Position numbers and translations under genes: made by a program. Positions 53,062 through 61,688 of a stretch of 64,000 nucleotides of DNA are shown one piece after another. Position 1 is the first letter of the stretch. Each line of letters starts with the position of its first letter. Origin of the DNA: Baekduia alba (GTDB taxonomy: Bacteria > Actinomycetota > Thermoleophilia > Solirubrobacterales > Solirubrobacteraceae); NCBI RefSeq assembly GCF_028416635.1, contig NZ_CP114013.1:4588001-4652000 (forward strand). The letters run 5' to 3'. Under the pieces are notes generated by a model. The model worked only from the letters and a program-made list of their open reading frames with translations, was not told the origin of the DNA and searched no databases.

Positions 53062-55071
53062 CTACTTGCCCTGCCAGTTCGGCTTGCGCTTGCCCAGGAA
53101 GGCGCTGATGCCCTCCTTGCCGTCCTCGCTCTGGAAGACGCGCGCGAACGCGGCCTTCTCCTTCTCGATGCCCTCGTCGAGGTCGCCGGCGGCGGAGACC
53201 GACTTGACCTCGGCCAGCGCCAGCGGCGCGGACTCGCCGAACTTGCGCGCCCAGGCCAGGGCCGTGTCGAGCAGCTCGTGGTCGACGACCGAGCGGTTGA
53301 CCAGCCCGAACTCGTAGGCCTCCTCCGCGCCGATCGGGTCGCCGATCGCGTTCATCTCCAACGCCTTGTTCTCGCCCACCAGGCGCGCGAGGCGCTGCGT
53401 GCCGCCGAAGCCGGGGATGATCCCCAGCTTGATCTCCGGCTGGCCGAAGATCGCCGACCGCGCCGCGATGCGCACGTCGCACGCCATCGCCAGCTCGCAG
53501 CCGCCGCCGAAGGCGAGGCCGTTGACCGCGGCGATCGTCGCGACGCCCTTGGTCTCCAGCTCGCGGAAGAGCGCGTGGGCCTCGTGGATGAGCTTGGCGC
53601 CGCCAGCCTCGTCGAGCGTCGTGAAGGCCTTGATGTCGGCGCCGGCGCTGAACAGGAACGGGTTGGACGAGGCGATGACGAGCGCGCGGACGCCGTCGGC
53701 CTGGACCTTCGCCCACACCTTGCCGAGGTCCTCGATGACCCGCGGCGCGATCGAGTTCATCTGGCCGTTGGCCAGCCAGGCGATCGCGGTCTCGCCGCGC
53801 GACTCGAGCTTGACGACGGCCTCCTCGCCGGCGGGCTGCTCGGCGTCGACCTGCGGGTAGGCGTAGAAGCCCTGACCGGTCTTCTGGCCGAGGCGGCCCT
53901 GGGCGACGAGCCGGCGCAGGATCGTCGGCGGCGTGAAGCGCTCGCCCCACGTCTCCTCGGCGGCCTCCAGGCGCTCCAGGATCGTGTCGAGGCCCTCGAT
54001 GTCGGCCTTCATGAACGGCGGCAGCAGGCCGCGGCGCGGGTCGAGGCCGGCGCCGGCCATCATCCCGAAGTCGATGTCGCGGTGGGTGGCGACGCCCTCC
54101 TCGAGGACCAGCGCGGCCTCGACGAACGTCTTGAGCACCAACTTCTCGACCAAGTCATCGATGTTGGGCTCGGCGTCGCCCTCGATGTTGGCGTTGCCCT
54201 CGGTGTCGTAGAAGCCGTCGCCGCCGGTCTTGGCCCCCAACTTGCCCTCGGCCACCAGCCGCTGCATGCCCTCGGGCGCGTAGAAGCGGTCGCCGTAGGC
54301 GTCGGCCAGGTGCTCGGCGACGTGCAGCACGGTGTCGAGGCCGAGCAGGCTGATCAGGAAGTACGGCCCCATCGGGACGACGTTCGCGGCGCCGACGCCC
54401 TCGTCGATCTTCTTGATCGACAGCCCCTGCTCCTCCTGGTCGCGCCAGATCTCGGAGATGCCCGAGTTGAGGATGCGGTTGACGACGAAGCCGGGGACCT
54501 CGGCACAGGTGATCGGCTGCTTCTTGATGGCCTGCGCGAACGTGGTCGCGGCGTTCAGCGTCTCCGACGCGGTCTCTTCGCCCTCGATGATCTCGATCAG
54601 CGGCATGACCGACGCCGGGAAGAAGTAGTGGAACCCGACGACCTTGTCGGGGCGCAGCGTCGCGTCGCCGATCTCGGTGATCGACAGCGACGAGGTGTTC
54701 GAGGCGAGGATCGCGTGACCGGGCGTGACCGCGTCGAGCTCGGCGAAGACGGCCTGCTTGATCTCCATCCGCTCGGGGACGGCCTCGATCACGAAGTCGA
54801 CGTCGCCGAAGTTGGTGTACTCGGTCGTCCCGTCGATCAGCCCGACGATGCGATCGACCTCGGCCGCGGCCTGCTCCTCGGTCAGCTTGCCCTTCTTGAC
54901 GAGGCGGCCGACCTGGCCGGCGGTGACGTTGCGGGCCTCGGTGAGGCCGGCGTCGACGAACTCCTGCTTGACGTCCTTGAGGACGACGGGGATGCCGGCG
55001 GCGGCGATCGTCTGCGCGATCTGCCCACCCATCGTCCCGGCGCCGACGACGGCGGCCTTGAACACGAACAT
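53062..55071 (-). CDS. Fused 3-hydroxyacyl-CoA dehydrogenase / enoyl-CoA hydratase
   Basis: The 669-residue protein combines fatty-acid beta-oxidation steps. The N-terminal NAD-binding dehydrogenase (AAVVGAGTMGGQIAQTIAAAG, then SNTSSLSITEIG and GFHYFFPASVMPLIEII) comes first, with two helical C-terminal halves (PGFVVNRILN, GFYDTEGN; later GQGFYAYPQ). The crotonase domain (from about 430; AFGGGCELAMACDVRIA, then EIKLGIIPGFGGTQRLARL with Glu) is last. This is the reverse of E. coli FadB, where the hydratase leads. No thiolase gene is next to it. Confidence 0.93.
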   Translation of the reverse strand: MFVFKAAVVGAGTMGGQIAQTIAAAGIPVVLKDVKQEFVDAGLTEARNVTAGQVGRLVKKGKLTEEQAAAEVDRIVGLIDGTTEYTNFGDVDFVIEAVPERMEIKQAVFAELDAVTPGHAILASNTSSLSITEIGDATLRPDKVVGFHYFFPASVMPLIEIIEGEETASETLNAATTFAQAIKKQPITCAEVPGFVVNRILNSGISEIWRDQEEQGLSIKKIDEGVGAANVVPMGPYFLISLLGLDTVLHVAEHLADAYGDRFYAPEGMQRLVAEGKLGAKTGGDGFYDTEGNANIEGDAEPNIDDLVEKLVLKTFVEAALVLEEGVATHRDIDFGMMAGAGLDPRRGLLPPFMKADIEGLDTILERLEAAEETWGERFTPPTILRRLVAQGRLGQKTGQGFYAYPQVDAEQPAGEEAVVKLESRGETAIAWLANGQMNSIAPRVIEDLGKVWAKVQADGVRALVIASSNPFLFSAGADIKAFTTLDEAGGAKLIHEAHALFRELETKGVATIAAVNGLAFGGGCELAMACDVRIAARSAIFGQPEIKLGIIPGFGGTQRLARLVGENKALEMNAIGDPIGAEEAYEFGLVNRSVVDHELLDTALAWARKFGESAPLALAEVKSVSAAGDLDEGIEKEKAAFARVFQSEDGKEGISAFLGKRKPNWQGK

Positions 55072-55299
55072 TGGTCTCGGGAACCCTTCTGGTTGGCGGC
55101 GTTGCGGGTGCTGCGGAACGCGGAAGACTAGCCAGATCGGGCTATCGGGGCGGCGCCGTTCAACCGTGTGAGCGCGGGGTGCTGTGAGTGGGGTCACAGC
55201 GTCCGCGGATGCTGTCACAAGCGTGTCACGATGTCGGTGTCGGGACGTACGGCGAAAGCCACCCGACGGCCCCTCTCCCCCAACCCCCAAAGGACCTCC
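55072..55299. promoter_or_regulatory. Divergent gap with repeated TCAC motifs
   Basis: This 228-base region separates the beta-oxidation gene from a small plus-strand ORF. Three direct repeats of GTCAC with 15-25 base spacing lie at about 55193-55230 and could be regulator half-sites. AAAGGACC at 55290 may serve the small ORF. Confidence 0.3.
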
Positions 55300-55455
55300 A
55301 TGACCCGCCGCTTCTTCACCGCGGTCGGCCGTGCCCTGAGCACGCGCCCCACCGGCACCACCGACACCGACCACCCGCACTTCCACCGCGGTGCCCAGGG
55401 CAACGTCGCCGCCTGCTTCGCGCACGGCTGCGACCGCCCGCGGATGCGCGTCTAG
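55300..55455 (+). CDS. Small hypothetical protein with His and Cys residues
   Basis: The 51-residue frame begins MTRRFFTAVGRALSTRPTGT and ends in NVAACFAHGCDRPRMRV. AAAGGACC precedes the ATG by about 9 bases. The basic start and the Cys-His-Cys cluster (CFAHGC) hint at a metal or redox site. Its TAG shares the four bases CTAG (55452-55455) with the TAG of the convergent SRPBCC gene, which suggests that both are real. No family is recognised. Confidence 0.5.
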   Translation: MTRRFFTAVGRALSTRPTGTTDTDHPHFHRGAQGNVAACFAHGCDRPRMRV

Positions 55456-55907
55456 CCGACGATCGACTCCGGCGCCACCTCCAGCTCGTGGCGGAAGCGC
55501 TTGAGCGTCCGCTTGAGCGAGTCGCGGAGGGGGCGGCGGGCGAAGAAGTCGATGACCTGGCGCTGCGGTGGGTCCAGCTTGAGGCGGTAGTCGAGGGTCA
55601 GGATGACCTTGCAGCCGTCGTCGGAGGGCTGGAACTCGATGCGCTGGGTGCCGGTGATCTTGTCGTCCTCGACGGACACGGTCTGGCCGACGCGGGCCTC
55701 GTGGGTGACCACGCGCTCGTCGACGCGGCCGCGGCCGTCGACCTTCGCGTCCCACAGGACGCGGCCGGCGCGCGGCCAGTCGCCCTCGACCTTCGCGATG
55801 TGCGCGAGCCCGTCGACGAACGTCGGCCAGCGGCTGGTGTCGTACCACAGCTCCTCGGCCGCGCTGGCCAGCGCGCTCACCTCGACCTCCGCGCGGATGC
55901 GTCCCAT
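55452..55907 (-). CDS. SRPBCC-family protein (polyketide-cyclase/Coq10-like)
   Basis: The 151-residue protein has the START/Bet v1-like pattern: EVEVSALASAAEELWYDTSR, RWPTFVDGLAHIAKVEGD, VDERVVTHEARVGQTVSV and TLDYRLKLDPPQRQV. It is a ligand-binding helix-grip fold, often for hydrophobic compounds. The ATG at 55907 gives the shortest sensible start. It is next to a PadR regulator. Confidence 0.85.
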   Translation of the reverse strand: MGRIRAEVEVSALASAAEELWYDTSRWPTFVDGLAHIAKVEGDWPRAGRVLWDAKVDGRGRVDERVVTHEARVGQTVSVEDDKITGTQRIEFQPSDDGCKVILTLDYRLKLDPPQRQVIDFFARRPLRDSLKRTLKRFRHELEVAPESIVG

Positions 55908-55918
55908 GGCGCGATGTT

Positions 55919-56341
55919 CTACACGCCGAGCGTGGTCTTGATGTCGGCGAGCGCGTCGGCGACGGCGTCCAGCCGCGGCCCGACGCTCTCCCCCAGCCGC
56001 GTGCGCTCGGCCTCGCCGGCGTCCGTCAGGCCGTAGAAGCGCCGCGAGCGGCGCTCCGGGTGCTCCCACTCGCCGGCGACGAGGCCGTCGGCCTCCAGCC
56101 GCCGCAGCAGCGGGTACATCGTGTTCGGGTTGACGCCGATCAGGCCGCGCGACAGCGTCTCGATGCGCTCCATCAGCGCGCCGCCGTAGGACGGGCCGTC
56201 GGCGAGGAAGTGCAGGACCAGCAACGGGAGGAGGCCGGCGCGGCGCAGCTCCCCGGCGAGCGGGTCGGCGGAGCCGGCGCCCCCGCCCGAGCGCAGCGGG
56301 ACCGCCTGGGCCACGGCCTCCTCGGTGCGACGGCTGGACAT
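55919..56341 (-). CDS. PadR-family transcriptional regulator
   Basis: The 140-residue protein has the PadR winged helix (LLPLLVLHFLADGPSYGGAL, then MERIETLSRGLIGVNPNTMY, then PLLRRLEADGLVAGEWEHPE) and a short helical C-terminus. PadR proteins typically repress exporters or detoxification genes. The SRPBCC gene lies 11 bases downstream and is a plausible operon partner. Confidence 0.9.
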   Translation of the reverse strand: MSSRRTEEAVAQAVPLRSGGGAGSADPLAGELRRAGLLPLLVLHFLADGPSYGGALMERIETLSRGLIGVNPNTMYPLLRRLEADGLVAGEWEHPERRSRRFYGLTDAGEAERTRLGESVGPRLDAVADALADIKTTLGV

Positions 56342-56397
56342 GCCCCCAGCTTGCCACGGTCGGAGGCGGCGCAGGCCCGCGACGGCCGCAACGACGA

Positions 56398-56421
56398 AGG
56401 GCTGCCCGCATGGACAGCCCT
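56398..56421 (-). terminator. Terminator of the acyl-CoA dehydrogenase gene
   Basis: AGGGCTG and CAGCCCT form a 7-base stem with a 10-base loop, about 50 bases past the dehydrogenase stop on the minus strand and just upstream of the PadR gene. Confidence 0.55.
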
Positions 56422-56470
56422 CCGTCGACCTACGACACAGGCGGCGGGGACGCCGCGAGAGCTCGGAGTC

Positions 56471-57643
<1,173 letters not shown>

Positions 57644-57705
57644 TTGAAGTTCTCCTTGAAGACAGGTGAGCGCGCACGATGGGGACCGGGCGCGCCGTCG
57701 GGGCG

Positions 57706-57723
57706 ATTGACTGGTCAGTCAAT
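57706..57723. promoter_or_regulatory. Palindromic operator upstream of the acyl-CoA dehydrogenase
   Basis: ATTGACTGGTCAGTCAAT is a perfect 8+2+8 inverted repeat, 63-80 bases upstream of the dehydrogenase ATG and 73 bases before the divergent small gene. Sites of the type TGACTGGTCAGTCA are typical of TetR-family repressors of acyl-CoA genes. No cognate TetR gene is adjacent. Confidence 0.7.
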
Positions 57724-57795
57724 GACTATCCGGGAAGCGTAGCGGAGGACCCCGCTGCGTCAAGCGGTTGCGGACGCACGTCACAATCGGGGCGC

Positions 57796-58233
57796 ATGCA
57801 GGACGCCTTCGTCATCGTGCTGGTGGTGGTCCTGATCGGGGCCGTGGTGGCCGCGATCTGGGCCGGCCTGGCCGCGCGCAACCCCTACGGCCAGATCGGC
57901 CGCGGCGGCCTGTCGCTGAACGAGGACGCCCATCTGCGCCGCCCCGCGCCGACCGCCGCGGTCCTGGCCGCCGAGCGCGAGGACGAGATCCGCCAGATGC
58001 TCGAGGCCCGCAACGTCCGCCGGGCCGGGCGCGGCCAGGAGCCGATCGACGTCGAGGCCGAGCTGGCCAGGCTGCTGGAGGCACGGGCCGTCGCCCACGA
58101 TCCGGGGCTCGTCGCCGAGGTCCGCGACCTCGTCGTCGCCCGCAACGCGCGGCGCGCGCGGGCCGGCAAGCCGCCGCTGGACGTCGAGGAGGAAGTCGCG
58201 AAATCGCTTCGCGAGCTGCAAGGGGAACCCTGA
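57796..58233 (+). CDS. Small membrane-anchored protein with repeated motif
   Basis: The 145-residue protein has one N-terminal membrane segment (FVIVLVVVLIGAVVAAIWAG) and a cytoplasmic part holding a repeated unit: EARNVRRAGRGQEPIDVEAE at about 70-90 and VARNARRARAGKPPLDVEEE at about 115-135. The 45-residue spacing suggests two copies of a small helical motif. No family is recognised; resembles SHOCT-type or short coiled regulators in appearance only. It is divergent from the acyl-CoA dehydrogenase. Confidence 0.7.
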   Translation: MQDAFVIVLVVVLIGAVVAAIWAGLAARNPYGQIGRGGLSLNEDAHLRRPAPTAAVLAAEREDEIRQMLEARNVRRAGRGQEPIDVEAELARLLEARAVAHDPGLVAEVRDLVVARNARRARAGKPPLDVEEEVAKSLRELQGEP

Positions 58234-58332
58234 TCGCGGCCGGAGGCAATTCCGGCGCTCCAGCTCCGCGAGCTGACCTCATCGGGCACCCGGCTTGCCG
58301 CTGATCCGCCACTTCCTATAGAACCTGTTGCC

Positions 58333-58659
58333 ATGGCCATGCGGCGCTTCGAGCTCGACGATCTCGTGAACCGTCCCGGGACGTACTTCAACCCCCAGAC
58401 CGAGGTCCTGGTGGTCGTCGACGACTCGCCCGACCTCGACAACGAGATCTTCGATCTCGAGGAGGCCGAGGGCGCCGACTGGGTCCTGATCTCCGACGAG
58501 GCGCCGGTCGACGAGCACCAGCGCGACGACCTGATCGAGCGCTTCCAGGCGCGGCACTCCGCGGTGGCCACGGGCGACCTGGCCGAGCCGGACGAGGTCG
58601 ACGACCCGGACGACCTGGACGGCTTCGAGGTCCAGGACCCCGACGAGGACGACCTCTAA
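58333..58659 (+). CDS. Hypothetical acidic protein
   Basis: The 108-residue frame begins MAMRRFELDDLVNRPGTYFN and becomes strongly acidic at the C-terminus (EPDEVDDPDDLDGFEVQDPD). The N-terminal 60 residues (PQTEVLVVVDDSPDLDNEIF) look folded. No family is recognised. It ends 5 bases from the convergent Ser/Thr-rich gene. Confidence 0.65.
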   Translation: MAMRRFELDDLVNRPGTYFNPQTEVLVVVDDSPDLDNEIFDLEEAEGADWVLISDEAPVDEHQRDDLIERFQARHSAVATGDLAEPDEVDDPDDLDGFEVQDPDEDDL

Positions 58660-58664
58660 GCCGC

Positions 58665-59198
58665 TTAGGAGGAGGTCTTCGCCGACGCTGACGTGTCGGT
58701 CGTCGGCGTGGCGTCGGTACCGGTCGTGCCGGTGCCGGAGGTGGCGTCGGTCGTCGTGGCCGACGTCCCGCCCGAGGCGCTGGTCGTGTCCGCGCCGGTC
58801 GTGCCGGTGCCCCTCGTGCCCGTCGCCGCCGAGGAGTCGGTCGACGACGACGTCGTGTCCGCGGCCTTGTGCCCGACCTCGACCACCTTGTGGTCGGCGC
58901 CCTTGCCGCCGTAGACGTGGAACTGCCGGCCGTCGCGCCAGATCAGGTCGAAGGCCTGGCCGGAGCGCGCGTTGCCCGACAGGTTGACGCACATGTCGTC
59001 GCGCGTGCCGCCCTTGATCCGGCCGAACTCGTGGCCGTCGACCTTCGAGAGCGTCTCGCCCTTCTTCAGGTCCTGCTTGGCCGCGGCGAACAGCGTGGCG
59101 AAGCTCTTGCCGTCATCGGTCTTGCTCGTGGCCTTCGACGACGAGGACGTCGACGAGCTCGTCGTCGAGGCGGCGGTTGCGGCGCTGACGCTGTCCAT
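58665..59198 (-). CDS. Hypothetical protein with Ser/Thr-rich ends and a compact core
   Basis: The 177-residue protein has a Ser/Thr/Ala-rich start, a core at 30-110 (KGETLSKVDGHEFGRIKGG, then DDMCVNLSGNARSGQAFDL, FHVYGGKGADHKVVEVG) and a Ser/Thr/Gly-rich, low-complexity tail of about 65 residues. No signal peptide is evident. The core resembles small hypothetical proteins found near surface or motility genes in some bacteria, but the function is unknown. The tail could be flexible or glycosylated. Confidence 0.6.
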   Translation of the reverse strand: MDSVSAATAASTTSSSTSSSSKATSKTDDGKSFATLFAAAKQDLKKGETLSKVDGHEFGRIKGGTRDDMCVNLSGNARSGQAFDLIWRDGRQFHVYGGKGADHKVVEVGHKAADTTSSSTDSSAATGTRGTGTTGADTTSASGGTSATTTDATSGTGTTGTDATPTTDTSASAKTSS

Positions 59199-59240
59199 TG
59201 TCCCTGTGGTCGGTCACCGCCCGCGGCGGCTTGAGCCACG

Positions 59241-60374
59241 CTAGGTGCCGGCGAACAGGAACGTCAGCCCGAGGACGACGTAGACCGCCAGCAGCTGCAG
59301 GCCCTCGAACCACGTCGACTCGCCCTCGTTGGTGACGTGGTTGGCGATCATCACCGCCAGCACCAGGGCGCCGACCTCGAAGCCGTTGAAGACCAGCGCC
59401 ATCGGGTGCGGCCCGATGAAGAACGAGCAGAGGACCAGGACCGGCGCCGCGAAGAGCGCGATCTGCGCGCTGGAGCCGATCGCGATGTTGACCGCGAGGT
59501 CCATCTTGTCCTTGCGCGCGACGAGCACCGCGACCCAGTGCTCGGCCGCGTTGCCGACGATCGCGACGACGATCGCGCCGATGAAGAACTCGCTGAGGCC
59601 GATGCCCTCGGCCGCCTCGGAGATCGAGCCGACCAGGATCTCGGACATCACGCCGACCGCCACGCCGGCGATCGCGAGCATGATGATGGACTTGCGGATC
59701 GTCCACGGCTCGCCGCCCTCGTCGTTGGTCCCGGGCTCGTCGCCGCCGTGGTCGGGGTTGAAGAGGTCGCGGTGGGTCTTGAGCGAGAAGACCAGGCCGG
59801 CCGCGTAGGTCAGCATCAGCACGATCGCGACCGCGAGCGAGAGGTGCTCGACGTCGGACGGGTAGTCGCGGATCTCGTCGCCGGGCAGCGGCAGCCCGTT
59901 GCCGGCGACCAGCTCGAAGATCGCCGGCATGACGAGCGCGACGGCCGCGAGCAGGAGCATCGCCGACTGCGAGCTGGCGGCGGTGCGGTCGAAGCGCTGG
60001 CGGTCGCGGCCGAGGCCGCCGACGAACATCGACGCGCCGAGGACGAGCAGGATGTTGCCGAGCATCGAGCCGATCAGCGACGCCTTGACGACCTCGTGCA
60101 GCCCCTTGTTCAGCGCGAACAGGGCGATGATGATCTCCGGCGCGTTGCCGAAGGTGACGTTCAGCAGCCCGCCGATGCCGGGCCCGGAGCGGTGCGCGAG
60201 CTCCTCGGTCGCGCGGCCCATCAGCGCCGCGGTCGGGATCACGCCGCCGGCCGAGACGAAGAAGATCGCGATCGGCGACGCCCCGAGGATGTCGAGGACG
60301 ATCGCCAGCGGGATCAGCGGGACCAGGAAGTACGGCCAGCCCTCGCCGCTGAAGAGGAAGGAGCGCAGCTGCAT
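59241..60374 (-). CDS. Calcium/proton exchanger of the CaCA family (Cax-like)
   Basis: The 377-residue membrane protein has two inverted halves, each with the alpha-repeat: FGNAPEIIIALFALNKGL near 87 and VGNAAEHWVAVLVARKDKM near 278, carrying the Glu residues that bind Ca2+. About eleven hydrophobic segments are visible, with an acidic loop (NPDHGGDEPGTNDEGGEPW) between halves, a regulatory-like region. It exchanges Ca2+ or related cations for protons. The ATG at 60374 is preferred to a frame extension upstream that crosses the lipoprotein terminator. Confidence 0.92.
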   Translation of the reverse strand: MQLRSFLFSGEGWPYFLVPLIPLAIVLDILGASPIAIFFVSAGGVIPTAALMGRATEELAHRSGPGIGGLLNVTFGNAPEIIIALFALNKGLHEVVKASLIGSMLGNILLVLGASMFVGGLGRDRQRFDRTAASSQSAMLLLAAVALVMPAIFELVAGNGLPLPGDEIRDYPSDVEHLSLAVAIVLMLTYAAGLVFSLKTHRDLFNPDHGGDEPGTNDEGGEPWTIRKSIIMLAIAGVAVGVMSEILVGSISEAAEGIGLSEFFIGAIVVAIVGNAAEHWVAVLVARKDKMDLAVNIAIGSSAQIALFAAPVLVLCSFFIGPHPMALVFNGFEVGALVLAVMIANHVTNEGESTWFEGLQLLAVYVVLGLTFLFAGT

Positions 60375-60396
60375 CCGGCCGGAGCCTAGAGCCTTA

Positions 60397-60414
60397 GGCG
60401 GCCCGAAGGCCGCC
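60397..60414 (-). terminator. UUCG-loop hairpin between lipoprotein and exchanger genes
   Basis: GGCGGCC-CGAA-GGCCGCC (minus strand: loop TTCG) is a 7-base stem closed by the very stable UUCG tetraloop. It is 11 bases after the lipoprotein stop and 22 bases before the exchanger ATG, so it ends the lipoprotein transcript and lies in the exchanger leader. Confidence 0.75.
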
Positions 60415-60425
60415 CGCACCGCGAG

Positions 60426-61511
60426 CTACTTGATGTACTTGGCGCACTCCTGCACCTTGGCGAGGTCGTCCCCCGCCGCGTCGATGCAGGAGGCGTAGTC
60501 GCTCTGGGTGCTGTTGGCCTGCGGCGTCGTGGCGGTCGTGCTCGGCGGCGTGGCCGTCGTGCCCGGAGTCGTCGACGACGCGCTCCCGCTGCCGAGCAGC
60601 CCGATCTGCTGCAGGACGCTGCGCAGCTCGCTCAGCGGCCGCGCGCCGGCCGGCTTCTTGATCGTCTGCTGCTGGTTGAGCTGGGCGAGCGTGACGTCGA
60701 AGATCACGTGCCCGCTGGTCAGCTGCACGTTGACCGCGACCTTGCGCAGCGTGTGGTCCTTGGCGCCGGTCCAGACGTCGACCTTGGCCGACTTGATGGA
60801 CTTGGCGATCTTGTCGCGCTGCGCGGCGCTCAACTGCGTCGGGACGGCGGCGCCGGCCGAGCCGGCCGACGACGCCACGCCCTTGGCCTTGCCCAGCAGC
60901 GTGCTGACGTCCTCGAGCAGCTTGGGGACGTCGACGCCCGAGGCGATGTGCACGGTCTGCGTGCCGGCGATGTCCTCGGTCCCCTGGTTCTTGGGGTCGG
61001 TCAGCCAGCGCAGCGGCGAGATGCCCAGCGCCGACAGCGTCGGCTGGTCGGAGCCCTTGCCCTTGGCGTCGGCCTTGGCCTTCTCGTAGCCCGTCTTGAA
61101 CGCCTTGTAGAGGTCGTCGCCGAGGTCGAAGGCCTGGCCCTCGATCGTCAGGTAGCCGCCGCCCTGGGCGAAGACCGCGCCGACCGTGACCGGCTTCTCG
61201 CTGCCCTGGAAGTCGACGCCGAGCGCGAAGTCCGGCAGCGTGCTGCCGCCGTTGGACTGGAACGGGCCGTTGAGGTGCAGGTCCAGCGGCTGGTTGCCGA
61301 GCTGGGAGATGCCCGCGACGTCGAGGTCGGCGTCGACGCGGCCGCTGCGGATCGGGTGGTCGGCGCCGAAGGTGTCACGCAGCAGCGTGGTGGCGTCGGC
61401 ATCGCCGCCGGAGGATTGGTCGTCGCTCGAGCCGCTGCCGCAGGCGACGGCGGCCAGGGCGAGCGCGACGAGGAGCGCGAGGACGGCGAGACGAGAGGTG
61501 ATGCGAGGCAT
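60426..61511 (-). CDS. Secreted lipoprotein (LppX/LprG-type by pattern)
   Basis: The 361-residue protein has a lipobox (LALAAVACGSGSSDD, lipidated Cys near residue 24) and a long beta-rich domain (DFALGVDFQGSEKPVTVGAVF, GGGYLTIEGQAFDLGDDLYK, KSIKSAKVDVWTGAKDHTLR). The layout, with repeated strands and internal helices, resembles the LppX/LprG family of lipid carriers, a guess by pattern. A Thr/Pro-rich linker near 310-340 precedes a short C-terminal segment with two Cys. It is divergent from the epimerase. Confidence 0.8.
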   Translation of the reverse strand: MPRITSRLAVLALLVALALAAVACGSGSSDDQSSGGDADATTLLRDTFGADHPIRSGRVDADLDVAGISQLGNQPLDLHLNGPFQSNGGSTLPDFALGVDFQGSEKPVTVGAVFAQGGGYLTIEGQAFDLGDDLYKAFKTGYEKAKADAKGKGSDQPTLSALGISPLRWLTDPKNQGTEDIAGTQTVHIASGVDVPKLLEDVSTLLGKAKGVASSAGSAGAAVPTQLSAAQRDKIAKSIKSAKVDVWTGAKDHTLRKVAVNVQLTSGHVIFDVTLAQLNQQQTIKKPAGARPLSELRSVLQQIGLLGSGSASSTTPGTTATPPSTTATTPQANSTQSDYASCIDAAGDDLAKVQECAKYIK

Positions 61512-61576
61512 GGCGTGGTCCGGCGCGGGCTGGGCGGAGCGTTGCGGCGCCGGAGAGGGGCAAAGCTAGCATCGCG

Positions 61577-61688
61577 CACGCAGTGACGACCCCGGTTGAA
61601 CTCCCGCGACGCGGGCGATGCTCGGCATCTGCCCACGCAGTGACGACCCCGGTTGAACTCCCGCGACGCGGGCGATGCTCGGCATCTG
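61577..61688. repeat. Two direct copies of a 55-base unit at an epimerase gene start
   Basis: Identical 55-base copies at 61577-61631 and 61634-61688 have a 57-base period. Each contains GTG ACG ACC (a candidate start codon) and the hairpin CCCGCGACGCGGG. The period equals 19 codons, so the gene can be read from either copy in the same frame. Confidence 0.9.

Noticed and set aside
61577-61688. Integration attachment site (att duplication)
   Set aside because: No integrase, tRNA gene or mobile element lies nearby; the period fits codons.
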